Of a stretch of 64,000 nucleotides of DNA, positions 17,505 to 26,655 are shown in pieces. This DNA is from JBNRMR01 sp050942895 (lineage in GTDB: Bacteria > Bacillota > Clostridia > Christensenellales > UBA1750): positions 124,001-188,000 of the forward strand of contig JBMNOE010000001.1 in assembly GCA_050942895.1 (NCBI GenBank), given 5' to 3'. The translations under genes were made by a program, and so were the position numbers. Below the pieces are notes generated by a model that was given only the letters and a program-made list of their open reading frames with translations, was not told the DNA's origin and did not search any database. Positions within the stretch are counted from its first letter, which is position 1. Every line of letters begins with the position of its first letter.

Positions 17505-18278
17505 TCAGGCTCTCCCCATTGCGCGAAATTTTTCGTATCTATGCCGCTGGATATCTTGCGGCGTCATGGCAAAGTACATGTCTATCTTTTCGCACAGTTC
17601 CTCTTTCACAAGAGAAAATGTCAACCCCGCTTCGTCTTCCTCAGGAAAAATTTTATCTATCACCCCAAGGCTCAAAAGGTCCTGTGCGGTAAGCTTTAAA
17701 TCCTCGCTGGCGGAAACGGCCTTTGAAGGGTCTTTATAAAGAATGCTGGCCGCTCCCTCGGGGGATATCACTGAAAACACAGCGTTTTCAAGCATCCATA
17801 TCTCGTTGGCGACAGCCAGCGCAAGAGCGCCGCCGCTCCCCCCCTCGCCGATTATGACCGATATCACCGGCACCGTCAGCTTCGACATGAAAACAAGGTT
17901 CTGGGCGATGGCGCTGCCCTGACCCCTTTCCTCCGCGCCGATTCCGCAGTAAGCGCCCGCCGTATCAACGAAACAGACTACCGGCCTTTTAAACTTTTCA
18001 GCCTGCTCCATCAGCCTGAGAGCTTTTCTATAGCCTTCGGGATGCGCCGAGCCGAAATTGCGCCTGACCTTTTCATCGGTGTTGCCGCCCTTTTCTATGC
18101 CGATAACCGTCACCGGCCGGCCTTCAAGAAAAGCGATCCCCCCGCATACGGCCCTATCCTCCGCAAAAAGGCGGTCGCCGTGCAGCTCAAAAAAGTCCGT
18201 GAATATCTCGCTGATGAAGTCCAGGGATGTGGGCCTTCCCAGGGCTCTGGCCTTTTGCACCCGTTCATACGCCGTCAT
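17505..18278 (-). CDS. accA: Acetyl-CoA carboxylase, carboxyltransferase subunit alpha
   Basis: Forms, with AccD, the carboxyltransferase that moves CO2 from biotin to acetyl-CoA to make malonyl-CoA. At 257 residues it is of the short Firmicutes type. Marks include the N-terminal YERVQKARALGRPTSLDFI, VCFVDTAGAYCGIGAEERG, EGGSGGALALAVANE and NAVFSVISPEGAASILYKDP. It overlaps the end of accD by 14 bases and is followed after 3 bases by degV, so it is the penultimate gene of the operon. Confidence 0.96.
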   Translation of the reverse strand: MTAYERVQKARALGRPTSLDFISEIFTDFFELHGDRLFAEDRAVCGGIAFLEGRPVTVIGIEKGGNTDEKVRRNFGSAHPEGYRKALRLMEQAEKFKRPVVCFVDTAGAYCGIGAEERGQGSAIAQNLVFMSKLTVPVISVIIGEGGSGGALALAVANEIWMLENAVFSVISPEGAASILYKDPSKAVSASEDLKLTAQDLLSLGVIDKIFPEEDEAGLTFSLVKEELCEKIDMYFAMTPQDIQRHRYEKFRAMGRA

Positions 18279-19140
18279 CAGAATCGCCTCCGTTCCCGCA
18301 GTGCATTCTCAAAAGCAGCGAAAGCGCCTGCCTTTGCCCGCTCCTTTGAACTATCCTGTCCACAAAGCCTTTTTCCAGCAGCATTTCAGAGCGCTGAAAG
18401 CCCTCCGGAAGTTTTTTGCGTATCGTCTGCTCAATCACCCTCGGCCCGGCGAAGGCCACCAGCGCGCCCGGCTCCGCCAGTATGATGTCGCCCTCCATGG
18501 CAAAGCTTGCCGTCACGCCCCCCGTTGTCGGGTCGGTCAATATAACGATATACAAAAGCCCCTCATCGCTGTGCCTGCCGACGGCTGCGCTCACCTTTGC
18601 CATCTGCATAAGCGAGAGTATGCCCTCCTGCATCCTTGCGCCGCCGGACACTGTGAAGCCGATCACAGGCAGGCGGTTTAATGCGGCGTGTTCGAACAGC
18701 CTTGTGATCTTATCCCCCACCACGGTACCCATGCTGCCCATCATGAACCTGCTCTCCATCGAGAACAGCGCGCATTTGCTCCCATCGATCAGGGCAGTGC
18801 CGGTTATAACTCCCTCGCTCTCGCCGCTTTCCTGGGCGGCCTTCTTCAGCTTGCCTTCATAGCCGGGAAAGTCCAGCAGGTTTTTGGAGTCCATGCCCCC
18901 GTCATGCTCGGTGAAGCTGCCCGCATCAGAAATGAGGGCTATCCTTCGCCTTGCGGAAAGCCGCATATGATGCCCGCATTTGTCGCAGACCCTTGCGCTT
19001 CTTTCCAAATCCGCCTCCAGAATGATCTTCTTGCAGGCAGGACATTTGATGAAAATCTGCTCGGGGACGATGGGCTGCTCCTCCCTCGATACCCCCTCCA
19101 GCTTTATATTCGGCTTTTTAAACAGCGATTTTTTAATCAT
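18265..19140 (-). CDS. accD: Acetyl-CoA carboxylase, carboxyltransferase subunit beta
   Basis: The 291-residue partner of AccA. Near the N-terminus is a C4 zinc finger, IKCPACKKIILEADLE with VCDKCGHHMRL, typical of AccD. It is followed by the crotonase-fold domain with SGGARMQEGILSLMQMAK, a LTDPTTGGVTASFAM segment and FAGPRVIEQTI. It sits 6 bases downstream of accC and overlaps accA by 14 bases, consistent with assembly of the alpha2-beta2 complex from one message. Confidence 0.96.
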   Translation of the reverse strand: MIKKSLFKKPNIKLEGVSREEQPIVPEQIFIKCPACKKIILEADLERSARVCDKCGHHMRLSARRRIALISDAGSFTEHDGGMDSKNLLDFPGYEGKLKKAAQESGESEGVITGTALIDGSKCALFSMESRFMMGSMGTVVGDKITRLFEHAALNRLPVIGFTVSGGARMQEGILSLMQMAKVSAAVGRHSDEGLLYIVILTDPTTGGVTASFAMEGDIILAEPGALVAFAGPRVIEQTIRKKLPEGFQRSEMLLEKGFVDRIVQRSGQRQALSLLLRMHCGNGGDSDDGV

Positions 19141-19146
19141 CTTCTA

Positions 19147-20490
19147 TCAAAACCTCAGCTCATTTCTGGCAAGAAAATCCGTCGTGTATTCGCCGCTGAC
19201 AAATTCTCCCTGGGACATCAGCTCTATGTGCATATCCTGATTATGCTCCACTCCCTCCACCACCATCTCGCAAAGAGCGGCCTGCATCTTGCGTATGGCC
19301 TCCTCTCTGGTGGGCGCGTGGACTATCAGCTTTCCGATCATTGAATCATAGAAGGGCGGCACGCTGTAGCCCTGGTAAAGGGCGGTGTCAAAGCGCACCT
19401 GAGGCCCGCCGGGGATGTGCAGAAGGGATATCTGCCCGCAACTGGGGCGAAAGCCGCCGCCTGGGTTTTCAGCGTTCACCCTGCACTCGATTGCATGGCC
19501 GTTTATGGTGATATCCTTTTGGGAAAAGTCCAGCTCCGCGCCGGCCGCCACCCTTATCTGCCACTTTACCAGATCAATGCCCGTGACCATCTCCGTCACC
19601 GGATGCTCCACCTGAAGGCGGGTGTTCATCTCCATGAAGTAGAACTCGCCGTCCTGGGTCAGAAGGAATTCAATTGTTCCAAGGCCCAGATAATCCACCG
19701 CCTCGGCCGCCTGCACGCATATTTGCGACATCTTTTCCCGCATTTCATCCGTTACCGCAGGCGAGGGGCTTTCTTCGATCAGCTTCTGGTTCTTTCTTTG
19801 CATCGAACACTCCCGCTCGCCAAGGCAGACGGTGTTGCCAAAGGAATCCCGGATTATCTGCATCTCGATATGCTTCACCGGCCTTAAAAATCTCTCCAGA
19901 TAGACAGCGCCGTCGCCAAAGGCGCTTTTAGCCTCCGCCACAGAAATGGCATATGCCTTTTCCAGCTCCGCGGGAGACTGGGCCAGCCTGATCCCCCTGC
20001 CGCCTCCGCCGCTTCTTGCCTTCAAAAGCACCGGATAGCCCATCTTTTCAGCGGCTGCCTGCGCTTCCTGCACGCTTTTAAGCAGACCGCTTCCGGGTAT
20101 CACCGGCACGCCGGCCTTGATCATCGTCCGCCTCGCCTCATCCTTGTCACCCATGGCCCTGATGGCCTTTGCGCCCGGGCCTATGAAGGCGATCCTGCAG
20201 CTTTCGCATAGCTCCGCGAAGCGCGGTTCCTCCGAGAGGAGGCCATATCCCGGATGAACCGCCTGGGCTCCGCTCAGCACCGCAGTGGATAAGATGGCGC
20301 CCATGTTCAAGTAGCTCTGGGAGACGGGCGCCGGGCCGATACAATAGCTTTCGTCGGCAAGGCTTACATGCAGCGCTTCCCTGTCCGCTTCGGAGAAAAC
20401 CGCCACGGAGGTTATGCCCATTTCCTTGCAAGCCCTTATAATTCTCACCGCAACTTCACCGCGGTTGGCAATCAGTATCTTTGAAAACAC
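19147..20490 (-). CDS. accC: Acetyl-CoA carboxylase, biotin carboxylase subunit
   Basis: ATP-grasp enzyme (447 residues) carboxylating the biotin of AccB using bicarbonate. Visible: KILIANRGEVAVRIIRACKE at the N-terminus, the glycine-rich ARSGGGGRGIRLA loop (about residue 160), ECSMQRKNQKLIEESPSPA and the active-site stretch FMEMNTRLQVEHPVTEMVTG. The start codon is GTG at 20488-20490. The gene lies between fabZ (27 bases) and accD (6 bases) in the fatty acid operon. Confidence 0.97.
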   Translation of the reverse strand: MFSKILIANRGEVAVRIIRACKEMGITSVAVFSEADREALHVSLADESYCIGPAPVSQSYLNMGAILSTAVLSGAQAVHPGYGLLSEEPRFAELCESCRIAFIGPGAKAIRAMGDKDEARRTMIKAGVPVIPGSGLLKSVQEAQAAAEKMGYPVLLKARSGGGGRGIRLAQSPAELEKAYAISVAEAKSAFGDGAVYLERFLRPVKHIEMQIIRDSFGNTVCLGERECSMQRKNQKLIEESPSPAVTDEMREKMSQICVQAAEAVDYLGLGTIEFLLTQDGEFYFMEMNTRLQVEHPVTEMVTGIDLVKWQIRVAAGAELDFSQKDITINGHAIECRVNAENPGGGFRPSCGQISLLHIPGGPQVRFDTALYQGYSVPPFYDSMIGKLIVHAPTREEAIRKMQAALCEMVVEGVEHNQDMHIELMSQGEFVSGEYTTDFLARNELRF

Positions 20491-20517
20491 CGCTCACTTA
20501 CCTTCCATATTCTCCCT

Positions 20518-20958
20518 TTAGCCCGGAGTTTCTTCGTTTTCCATCAGCATAAATGAAAGCTCGCCAATGGCGGCAACCTTTCCGTCCACCGTCGCTTTGC
20601 AGCGCGTGAAATAGAACTGCCCTTTTCGCCTGGTGATTGTGGTTCTGGTTTTGACCACATCCCCGGGCCTTACCATATGCCTGAACTTCACCTTGTCTAT
20701 GCCGGTGAAAAAAGGCGTCTTGCCGGCCAGTTCCTCCTGCAGCAAGGCGCAGCAGGACTGGGCCATTATCTCGCAGAGTATCACCCCTGGCACCACGGGA
20801 AAGCCGGGGAAGTGCCCCTTAAGGAACCATTCATCGCCTCGGATTGTGTATTTGCCCATGGCCTCGTTGCCATTAGCGCTGATATCAACCTCGTCCACCA
20901 GGAGCATCGGCTCCCTGTGGGGCAAAAATTCCATAATTTCTTTTCTGTTCACAGTCAT
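20518..20958 (-). CDS. fabZ: 3-hydroxyacyl-ACP dehydratase
   Basis: Hot-dog-fold dehydratase of the elongation cycle, about 146 residues. LPHREPMLLVDEVD and the catalytic GHFPGFPVVPGVILCEIMAQ (His and Glu) are present. The open frame runs to 21021, but the AT-rich 21-residue extension is not family-like; the ATG at 20958 begins MTVNRKEIMEFLPHRE as in FabZ, with an AAGG site, and a GTG at 20952 is also possible. The operon has no separate FabA or FabN, so double-bond placement for unsaturated fatty acids is not explained here. Confidence 0.95.
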   Translation of the reverse strand: MTVNRKEIMEFLPHREPMLLVDEVDISANGNEAMGKYTIRGDEWFLKGHFPGFPVVPGVILCEIMAQSCCALLQEELAGKTPFFTGIDKVKFRHMVRPGDVVKTRTTITRRKGQFYFTRCKATVDGKVAAIGELSFMLMENEETPG

Positions 20959-21038
20959 CACCTTAAGATTTTCATTTTCTTTTGCTATAAGAATTTTTCT
21001 TTTATATTTTATAAAAACCAATAATATAATGGTGAAAA

Positions 21039-21506
21039 TTAAAATATCTTAAACAGTGTCTGGCCGTATTCCACCACATCGCCGTCCGAAACGCATATAT
21101 CCACTATCTCGCCGTCCTGCACGGCGTTGATCTCGTTCATCAGCTTCATCGCCTCGACTATGCAAAGCACATCGCCCTTCTTCACCTTGCTGCCCACCTG
21201 CACGAATGGCTTTTCGCCCGGCCCCGCCGCCTGATAAAACACACCCACCATGGGCGAATCTATGGTGTGGATGTTGTTGAAATCCAGCCCTGGGCCGCTG
21301 TCATCCTCTCTTTTCACAGTCTCCCTGACAAGCTCTCCCGGCGCTTTGTTCTCCGGCAATGCCTGCGGCGCGGCAAAAGAGACCGGAGCCGCTTGCGCCC
21401 TTTCCCGGGTGATCTTTATCCTTACGCCTTCCTGCTCCACCTCGATGCTGGAAAGGTCAGCTTCGTTTACTATGTTCGCCAGTGATTTAATCATCTTTAT
21501 GTTCAT
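21039..21506 (-). CDS. accB: Biotin carboxyl carrier protein of acetyl-CoA carboxylase
   Basis: The 155-residue carrier of the biotin that shuttles between AccC and AccA/AccD. An N-terminal helical region (KMIKSLANIVNEADLSSIEV) is followed by an Ala/Pro-rich linker and a biotinyl domain with VEAMKLMNEI, whose Lys is biotinylated. The start ATG follows AAGGGG. It sits between fabF and fabZ, the standard place in Firmicutes acc/fab operons. Confidence 0.96.
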   Translation of the reverse strand: MNIKMIKSLANIVNEADLSSIEVEQEGVRIKITRERAQAAPVSFAAPQALPENKAPGELVRETVKREDDSGPGLDFNNIHTIDSPMVGVFYQAAGPGEKPFVQVGSKVKKGDVLCIVEAMKLMNEINAVQDGEIVDICVSDGDVVEYGQTLFKIF

Positions 21507-21554
21507 GTGAACCCCTTATATTAAATAAAGATATCTTAAAGAACTAAAAGCCAT

Positions 21555-22796
21555 TCAAGCGCCATTATACGGCCTGAATGCGACGCAGCCATTGTGGCCC
21601 CCAAAGCCCAGGGAAGTTGAAAGCGCCAGAGTGACCTGCTTTTTAACCGCTACATTTGGCGTGTAATCCAGATCGCAGTGGGGGTCGGGCTGATCAAGGC
21701 CTATGGTGGGAGGAATCACTCCCCTGCTCACCGCCATCACGCAGGCTATAGCCTCCGCCGCGCCAGCAGCCCCCAGCATGTGCCCTGTCATTGACTTGGT
21801 GGAGCTGATCTTTGCCACCCTTGCCGCGTCCTCCCCAAGGGCCAGCTTTATTGCCAGCGTCTCTGATACATCGTTCATGGCGGTGCCGGTTCCGTGGGCG
21901 TTTATATAAACGCTGTCGCCCCTGGAAATGCCCGCTTCCTTCGCCGCCATAGATATCGCCCTTGCGGCACAGGCGCCGTCCGGCCTGGGCGCGGTGATAT
22001 GGTGGGCATCGCAGCTATTGCCATAGCCGCAGATCTGCGCATATATCTTCGCGCCGCGTTTTTCGGCATGTTCTTTTTCCTCAAGAATCAAAACCCCTGC
22101 GCCTTCACCCATGACAAAACCCCCGCGCCTTATATCAAAGGGCAGCGAGGCCTCCAGCGGGTTTTCGCTGAGGGAAAGGGCCTGACAGCTTGCAAAGCCC
22201 GCCACCGCCAAGGGCTCTATAGTCGCCTCGGAGCCGCCGGCGATTATCGCATCCGCATAGCCATGGGCGATGGCCCTGTACGCCTCTCCTATGGCCGTCG
22301 TGGATGTTGCGCAGGCGGTAACTACCGGCAGGTTTGGCCCCTGGGCGCCGTATTCGATGGCGATGGTACCCGCAGCGATGTTTGATATCAGCATAGGTAT
22401 AAAGAAGGGCGAAATTCTGTCCGGCCCTCTTTCTAAAAGCTTCCTGTCCTCTTTCACGAATGTGTTCATTCCGCCGATTCCGCTGCCCACATAAACGCCG
22501 AAGCGCTCAGGGATAACATTTCCGGCAATGCCGCTCTCCTCCACCGCCTGCTTGGCGCAGGCCAATGCATATTGGGTGAAAAGATCCATATGGCGGGCGC
22601 TTCTGGGGGAGATGCCAAAGGCCCCCGGGTTAAACCCCTTGACCTCGCCCGCCACCTTCACCTTATAATCGGAGGCGTCAAACCTTGTAATAGCGCCTAT
22701 CCCACAGAGGCCTTGGCTCAGGCTCTCAAAATATTCGTCAATACTGTTTCCTATGGGCGAAATGATGCCCATGCCCGTTATTACCACTTTCTTCAT
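21555..22796 (-). CDS. fabF: 3-oxoacyl-ACP synthase II
   Basis: Condensing enzyme of the elongation cycle (413 residues). Catalytic residues are visible: the Cys in VTACATSTTAIGEA, the first His in NAHGTGTAMNDVSE, a Lys in SSTKSMTGHMLGAAGA and the second His in the same stretch. The GTG at 22802 is in frame, but an AGGAGG site is 7 bases before ATG 22796 and the family begins MKKVVITGMGI, so 22796 is used. It follows fabG by 11 bases. No FabB is present, so FabF probably does all elongation. Confidence 0.97.
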   Translation of the reverse strand: MKKVVITGMGIISPIGNSIDEYFESLSQGLCGIGAITRFDASDYKVKVAGEVKGFNPGAFGISPRSARHMDLFTQYALACAKQAVEESGIAGNVIPERFGVYVGSGIGGMNTFVKEDRKLLERGPDRISPFFIPMLISNIAAGTIAIEYGAQGPNLPVVTACATSTTAIGEAYRAIAHGYADAIIAGGSEATIEPLAVAGFASCQALSLSENPLEASLPFDIRRGGFVMGEGAGVLILEEKEHAEKRGAKIYAQICGYGNSCDAHHITAPRPDGACAARAISMAAKEAGISRGDSVYINAHGTGTAMNDVSETLAIKLALGEDAARVAKISSTKSMTGHMLGAAGAAEAIACVMAVSRGVIPPTIGLDQPDPHCDLDYTPNVAVKKQVTLALSTSLGFGGHNGCVAFRPYNGA

Positions 22797-22807
22797 TAAC
22801 ACACCTC

Positions 22808-23584
22808 CTACATCGAAAGGCCGCCGTCCACCGGTATGATCGCGCCGGTGATATAAGCCGCCGCATCCGAGGCAAGGAACGCCGCCAGATTTGCCACTTC
22901 TTCGGGCATTCCGCTGCGCTTTAGCGGTATCACCGCGACGAACGCCTGCCGTTGGGCTTCAGTCATGCTTTCGGTCATATCCGTTTCTATCATGCCCGGA
23001 GCGATGGCGTTGCAAGTCACCCCTCTGGGCGCCAGCTCCTTGGCGACGCTCTTTGTAAGGCCGATAAGCCCCGCCTTTGCAGCAGAATAGTTGGTCTGGC
23101 CTGCGTTTCCGCTGATGCCCACAACCGATGAAATGTTGATTATCCGCCCGCTCCTTGCCCGCATAAAGCCCTGATAGCAGTGCCTGATGAGATTGAACGC
23201 TCCCTTCAGATTAACCTCCAGCACCCTGTCGAAATCCTCCGGGCTCATCTGCACCATAAGCTTGTCGCGGGTGATGCCGGCATTGTTCACCAAAACGGCG
23301 ATCCTTCCCATGTTCTCAGTCACTTCTTTTATTAGCTGCCCGGTCTTTTCATAGTCGGAAACATCGCAGGAAAAGCAGAGGGCATTCGCTCCGGCTTCCT
23401 GCACCAGCCTTTTGGTTTCATTGGCCTGATCGGTACTGCTGGAGTATACCAGGGCGATATCATAGCCCGCTTTGGCAAGGCAAACCGCTATGCTCCTGCC
23501 TATTCCCCTGGAAGCGCCGCTGACAAGGGCCACTTTCTGCCCAGCCTTTGCAACAGCCTGATTGCTGTTCTTCCCTTGAGACAT
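22808..23584 (-). CDS. fabG: 3-oxoacyl-ACP reductase
   Basis: NADPH-dependent short-chain dehydrogenase (258 residues). The cofactor motif SGASRGIGRS, NNAGITRDKLMVQM and the catalytic SSVVGISGNAGQTNYSAAKA (Ser-Tyr-Lys) are all present, and the C-terminus ends VDGGLSM. Two adjacent ATGs exist; 23584 has the better spacing from GGGAGGG and overlaps the fabD stop in an ATGA arrangement, suggesting coupled translation. The extra N-terminal 20 residues (QGKNSNQAVAKAGQK) are longer than in many FabG proteins. Confidence 0.96.
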   Translation of the reverse strand: MSQGKNSNQAVAKAGQKVALVSGASRGIGRSIAVCLAKAGYDIALVYSSSTDQANETKRLVQEAGANALCFSCDVSDYEKTGQLIKEVTENMGRIAVLVNNAGITRDKLMVQMSPEDFDRVLEVNLKGAFNLIRHCYQGFMRARSGRIINISSVVGISGNAGQTNYSAAKAGLIGLTKSVAKELAPRGVTCNAIAPGMIETDMTESMTEAQRQAFVAVIPLKRSGMPEEVANLAAFLASDAAAYITGAIIPVDGGLSM

Positions 23585-24507
23585 CATATCCCTCCCCTTA
23601 AAGCTCCAGCGGCCGCCACCGCGTCCTGATATGTTTCAACGCTCAAAGCCCTCACATCGCCGTTTATCTTCCTCACAAGGCCGCTTAAGGTTTTCCCCGG
23701 TCCAACCTCCACAAAGATGTCAAAGCCCTGCTCAATCATGTTCTCGATGGTTTTTTGCCAGCGGACGGGGCTGTTTATCTGGCCGGACAGCAGCTTCTTT
23801 GCGCCGTCCGGTTGGTAGGGCCGCGCTGTTGAGTTGGCATATAGCGGAATTTCTCCTTCGCGGAAGGAAAGCCCGGCAAGGTAGCGGCCAAACTCCTCAG
23901 CAGCAGAGTCCATAAACGGCGAATGGAAAGCGCCGCTCACCGCCAGACGCATTGCCCTGCCCCCGGCGGACTTCACCAGTTCTTCAAAAGCTTCGATATC
24001 GCCCTTTCCGGCAGCCACAACAGTCTGCCCCGGGCAGTTGTAGTTCACGGGAAAAACCTCTTTAAAGCCCCTTGCGATCTCCTCCACCTTTTCAGCGGAA
24101 AGCTTCAGCACGGCGGTCATGGCGCCGGGGTTATCTTTTGCAGCCAAATCCATCAGCCGCGCCCTTTCCAGCACCGCTTTAAAGGCGTCCTCTCGGCTTA
24201 AAAGGCCGCAGAAGGCCGCTGCCGGAACTTCGCCCAGCGAAAAACCCGCCGCACCGTCTGCCTTTACACCCTCTTCCAAAAGGGCCTCAGCGGCGGCAAG
24301 ATCCACGGCGAACATGCAGGGCTGGGTGTTTATCGTCCGGTTAAGCTGCTCCTTCTCACCGTCAAAACAGATGCTGAACGTGCCTGGCCGCAGCGCTTCC
24401 GCCATGTCGAAAACCCTCTTTGCCGCCTTGGAACTCTCGTAAAGGCTTTTGCCCATTCCCGGGTATTGAGCTCCCTGCCCCGCGAAAAGGAAGGCTATCT
24501 TACCCAT
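23584..24507 (-). CDS. fabD: Malonyl-CoA:ACP transacylase
   Basis: Loads malonate onto acyl carrier protein. The 307 residues contain FLFAGQGAQYPGMGKSLYE, the nucleophile elbow GFSLGEVPAAAF (Ser about residue 94) and the catalytic His in AVSGAFHSPFM, with the C-terminal VGPGKTLSGLVRKI. It overlaps fabK by 13 bases and fabG by 1-4 bases, so the three are translationally linked. Confidence 0.96.
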   Translation of the reverse strand: MGKIAFLFAGQGAQYPGMGKSLYESSKAAKRVFDMAEALRPGTFSICFDGEKEQLNRTINTQPCMFAVDLAAAEALLEEGVKADGAAGFSLGEVPAAAFCGLLSREDAFKAVLERARLMDLAAKDNPGAMTAVLKLSAEKVEEIARGFKEVFPVNYNCPGQTVVAAGKGDIEAFEELVKSAGGRAMRLAVSGAFHSPFMDSAAEEFGRYLAGLSFREGEIPLYANSTARPYQPDGAKKLLSGQINSPVRWQKTIENMIEQGFDIFVEVGPGKTLSGLVRKINGDVRALSVETYQDAVAAAGALRGGI

Positions 24508-25445
24508 TTACACGCCCCTCCAAGGCAGCTTTCAGCTTCTTTAAACAGCTTTATGATGATCTCCCCTGCGGTAAGCTCGTCCTTCACAAGGGCAGCCGCC
24601 TGACCGGCCATGAAGCTGCCGGCCTTTTCGTCGCCCTCTTTGACCGCCTTGCGAAGTGAGCCCGCGCCCAGGGCTTCTATCTCCTCGTTGCTGATGGAGG
24701 CGTCATACTCCATATCGCTCAGTTTTCTTGAAAAGGGGCTTTTTAATGCGCGCACAGGGTGGCCCAGTCTCTTGCCTGTAAGCATTGTGTCCGTGTCCTT
24801 TGCTTTCAGCACCCTGTCCTTGTAGTTTTGGTGGATATTGCATTCCTTCGCCGTCAAAAAACGCGTGCCGCACTGAACGCCGCTTGCGCCCAGCATGAAC
24901 GCCGCCGCCACGCCTCTGCCGTCGCCGATTCCCCCCGCAGCTATGACGGGAATTGAAACCGCATCCGCCACCTGGGGCACTAAAGTCATGGTGGTAAGAT
25001 CGCCAACATGTCCGCCGGCCTCGCCGCCTTCAGCTATAACAGCGCAGGCTCCCAGCTTTTCCACCCGCCTTGCAATGGCAGTGGACGGCACCACAGGAAC
25101 AACCTTTATTCCGGCCTTAATCCAGGCCGCCATATATTTGGAGGGCAGACCCGCACCCGTCGTCACCACCGGCACTTTTTTGTCTATAACAACCTGTGCA
25201 ACATCGTCAGCAAAGGGGCTCATCAGCATTATGTTTACGCCGAAGGGTTTTCCCATGGCTTGGGCGGCGCATTTGTCGATTTCCTGCGCCAGATAGTTTG
25301 CGTCTGCGTTCATGGCTGATATTATCCCCAAGCCCCCTGCCCTCGAAACCGCCGCGGCCAGATCAGCGTCTGCCACCCAGGCCATGCCCCCCTGGAATAT
25401 CGGATATTCGATGCCAAACAGGCTGCATATAGGAGTTTGAATCAT
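24495..25445 (-). CDS. fabK: Enoyl-ACP reductase II (FMN-dependent)
   Basis: Flavoprotein reductase for the last step of each elongation cycle, used in place of FabI in many Firmicutes. The 316-residue protein shows the start IQTPICSLFGIEYPIFQGGM, the active-site AEGGEAGGHVGD with His, and the FMN-binding PVIAAGGIGDGRGVAAAF followed by GTRFLTAKE. The GTG at 25451 is too near the GGAGG site; ATG 25445 is well spaced. It is the only enoyl reductase in the operon, so intrinsic triclosan tolerance would be expected by family knowledge. Confidence 0.96.
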   Translation of the reverse strand: MIQTPICSLFGIEYPIFQGGMAWVADADLAAAVSRAGGLGIISAMNADANYLAQEIDKCAAQAMGKPFGVNIMLMSPFADDVAQVVIDKKVPVVTTGAGLPSKYMAAWIKAGIKVVPVVPSTAIARRVEKLGACAVIAEGGEAGGHVGDLTTMTLVPQVADAVSIPVIAAGGIGDGRGVAAAFMLGASGVQCGTRFLTAKECNIHQNYKDRVLKAKDTDTMLTGKRLGHPVRALKSPFSRKLSDMEYDASISNEEIEALGAGSLRKAVKEGDEKAGSFMAGQAAALVKDELTAGEIIIKLFKEAESCLGGACKWVR

Positions 25446-25447
25446 CC

Positions 25448-25666
25448 TCACTTGCCTCCGTCGATAAGATTCACAAGATCAGCCACGCTCTTGATGGAAG
25501 GGTCCGTCTCTATGCTGACGCCGAACTCGTCCTCGATCTCCATTATGATCTCAACGGTGTCCAGGGAGTCCAGGCCCAGGTCCTCAAAGGTGTTGTTCAC
25601 TGAAATTTCGCTCACATCCTTGTCCAGATGGTCCGCCAATATCGCCGCAATTTTACCAAAAGTCAT
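25448..25666 (-). CDS. acpP: Acyl carrier protein
   Basis: The 72-residue acidic helical carrier of growing acyl chains. The phosphopantetheine site is the Ser in DLGLDSLDTVEIIME (about residue 34). It lies between fabH and fabK in the operon. The CoaD gene at 29.5 kb makes the CoA precursor needed to charge it; no AcpS is seen in the window. Confidence 0.96.
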   Translation of the reverse strand: MTFGKIAAILADHLDKDVSEISVNNTFEDLGLDSLDTVEIIMEIEDEFGVSIETDPSIKSVADLVNLIDGGK

Positions 25667-25704
25667 TTCATTTTCCTCCTGTTTCGGTTCTTAAAAAGTT
25701 AAAT

Positions 25705-26655
25705 TTAGCATTTATTCCAGCGCAGCAGGCATGTTCCTGTGACCAGCCCCGCGCCAAACGCGCTCATTATGATGTTTTCGCCATCCAAAAGCTTGCCCTG
25801 CCTGTTAAGCTCATCCAAAAGCAGCGGCACGCTGGCGGAGGATGTGTTGCCGTATTCGCCTATGTTCGACGGGAACTTCTCCGCCGGCTGATCAAGGCGC
25901 TTTCTGGCGGATTCGCTTATCCTCAGATTCGCCTGATGCAATATGTAGTGGCCGATGTCGTCGGGGTTCATTCCGCTTTTTTCCAGCAGCTCTCTAATAT
26001 CCCTGACGGCCGATGAAACGGCGAACTTGTAGACCTCCTGGCCGTTCATATGCAAATATTCACGCTCATGCTTTTGTGAATACGGACTGTTACCCGGCGG
26101 ATTTCTTGCGTACAGCACCTCTTTGTCCGGTACGGAGCTCATCTTGAAGGAAACTTCGCCGCCGCCCGTCACTACAACCGCACCGGCAGCATCGCCAAAT
26201 AGCACGCAGGTGCTGCGGTCGGTCCAGTCGCATAGCTGGCTGTTTGCCTCGGCGCTTACAATAAGCACATTGCGCGCACAGCCCGTGGCCAGAAGGCCGT
26301 TTGCCATCTGAAGGGCATATACAAAGCCCGCGCAGGCGCCGTTCAAATCCACGCTGGGGCAGTCGAGCCCCAATATCCCCTGTATTATGCAGCCCAAACC
26401 GGGCGTGATATATTTGTTTATTACATTGGTGCAAATCAGGTAGTCGATATCCGAAATATCAAGCCCGGACATCTCGATGGCTCTTTCAGCCGCCTTCGCG
26501 CCAAGAATCTCAAGGCTTTCGCCGCTCATCACTCTGCGCCGAGATATACCCGTCCTGGTTGATATCCATTCGTCGCTGGTGTCCAGAAACGCTGCGAGAT
26601 CGTCGTTTGTGACGATCAACTCAGGCGCCGCGCCCCCCGTCCCGATAATCCTCAT
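25705..26655 (-). CDS. fabH: 3-oxoacyl-ACP synthase III
   Basis: Initiating condensing enzyme that joins acetyl- or branched acyl-CoA to malonyl-ACP (316 residues). Catalytic triad: Cys in VDLNGACAGFVYAL, His in HYILHQANLRI, Asn in EYGNTSSASVPLLL. The GTG at 26658 is in frame, but ATG 26655 has better spacing from AAGGAAG and overlaps the regulator's TGA, so translation is likely coupled. It is the first structural gene after the regulator. Confidence 0.96.
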   Translation of the reverse strand: MRIIGTGGAAPELIVTNDDLAAFLDTSDEWISTRTGISRRRVMSGESLEILGAKAAERAIEMSGLDISDIDYLICTNVINKYITPGLGCIIQGILGLDCPSVDLNGACAGFVYALQMANGLLATGCARNVLIVSAEANSQLCDWTDRSTCVLFGDAAGAVVVTGGGEVSFKMSSVPDKEVLYARNPPGNSPYSQKHEREYLHMNGQEVYKFAVSSAVRDIRELLEKSGMNPDDIGHYILHQANLRISESARKRLDQPAEKFPSNIGEYGNTSSASVPLLLDELNRQGKLLDGENIIMSAFGAGLVTGTCLLRWNKC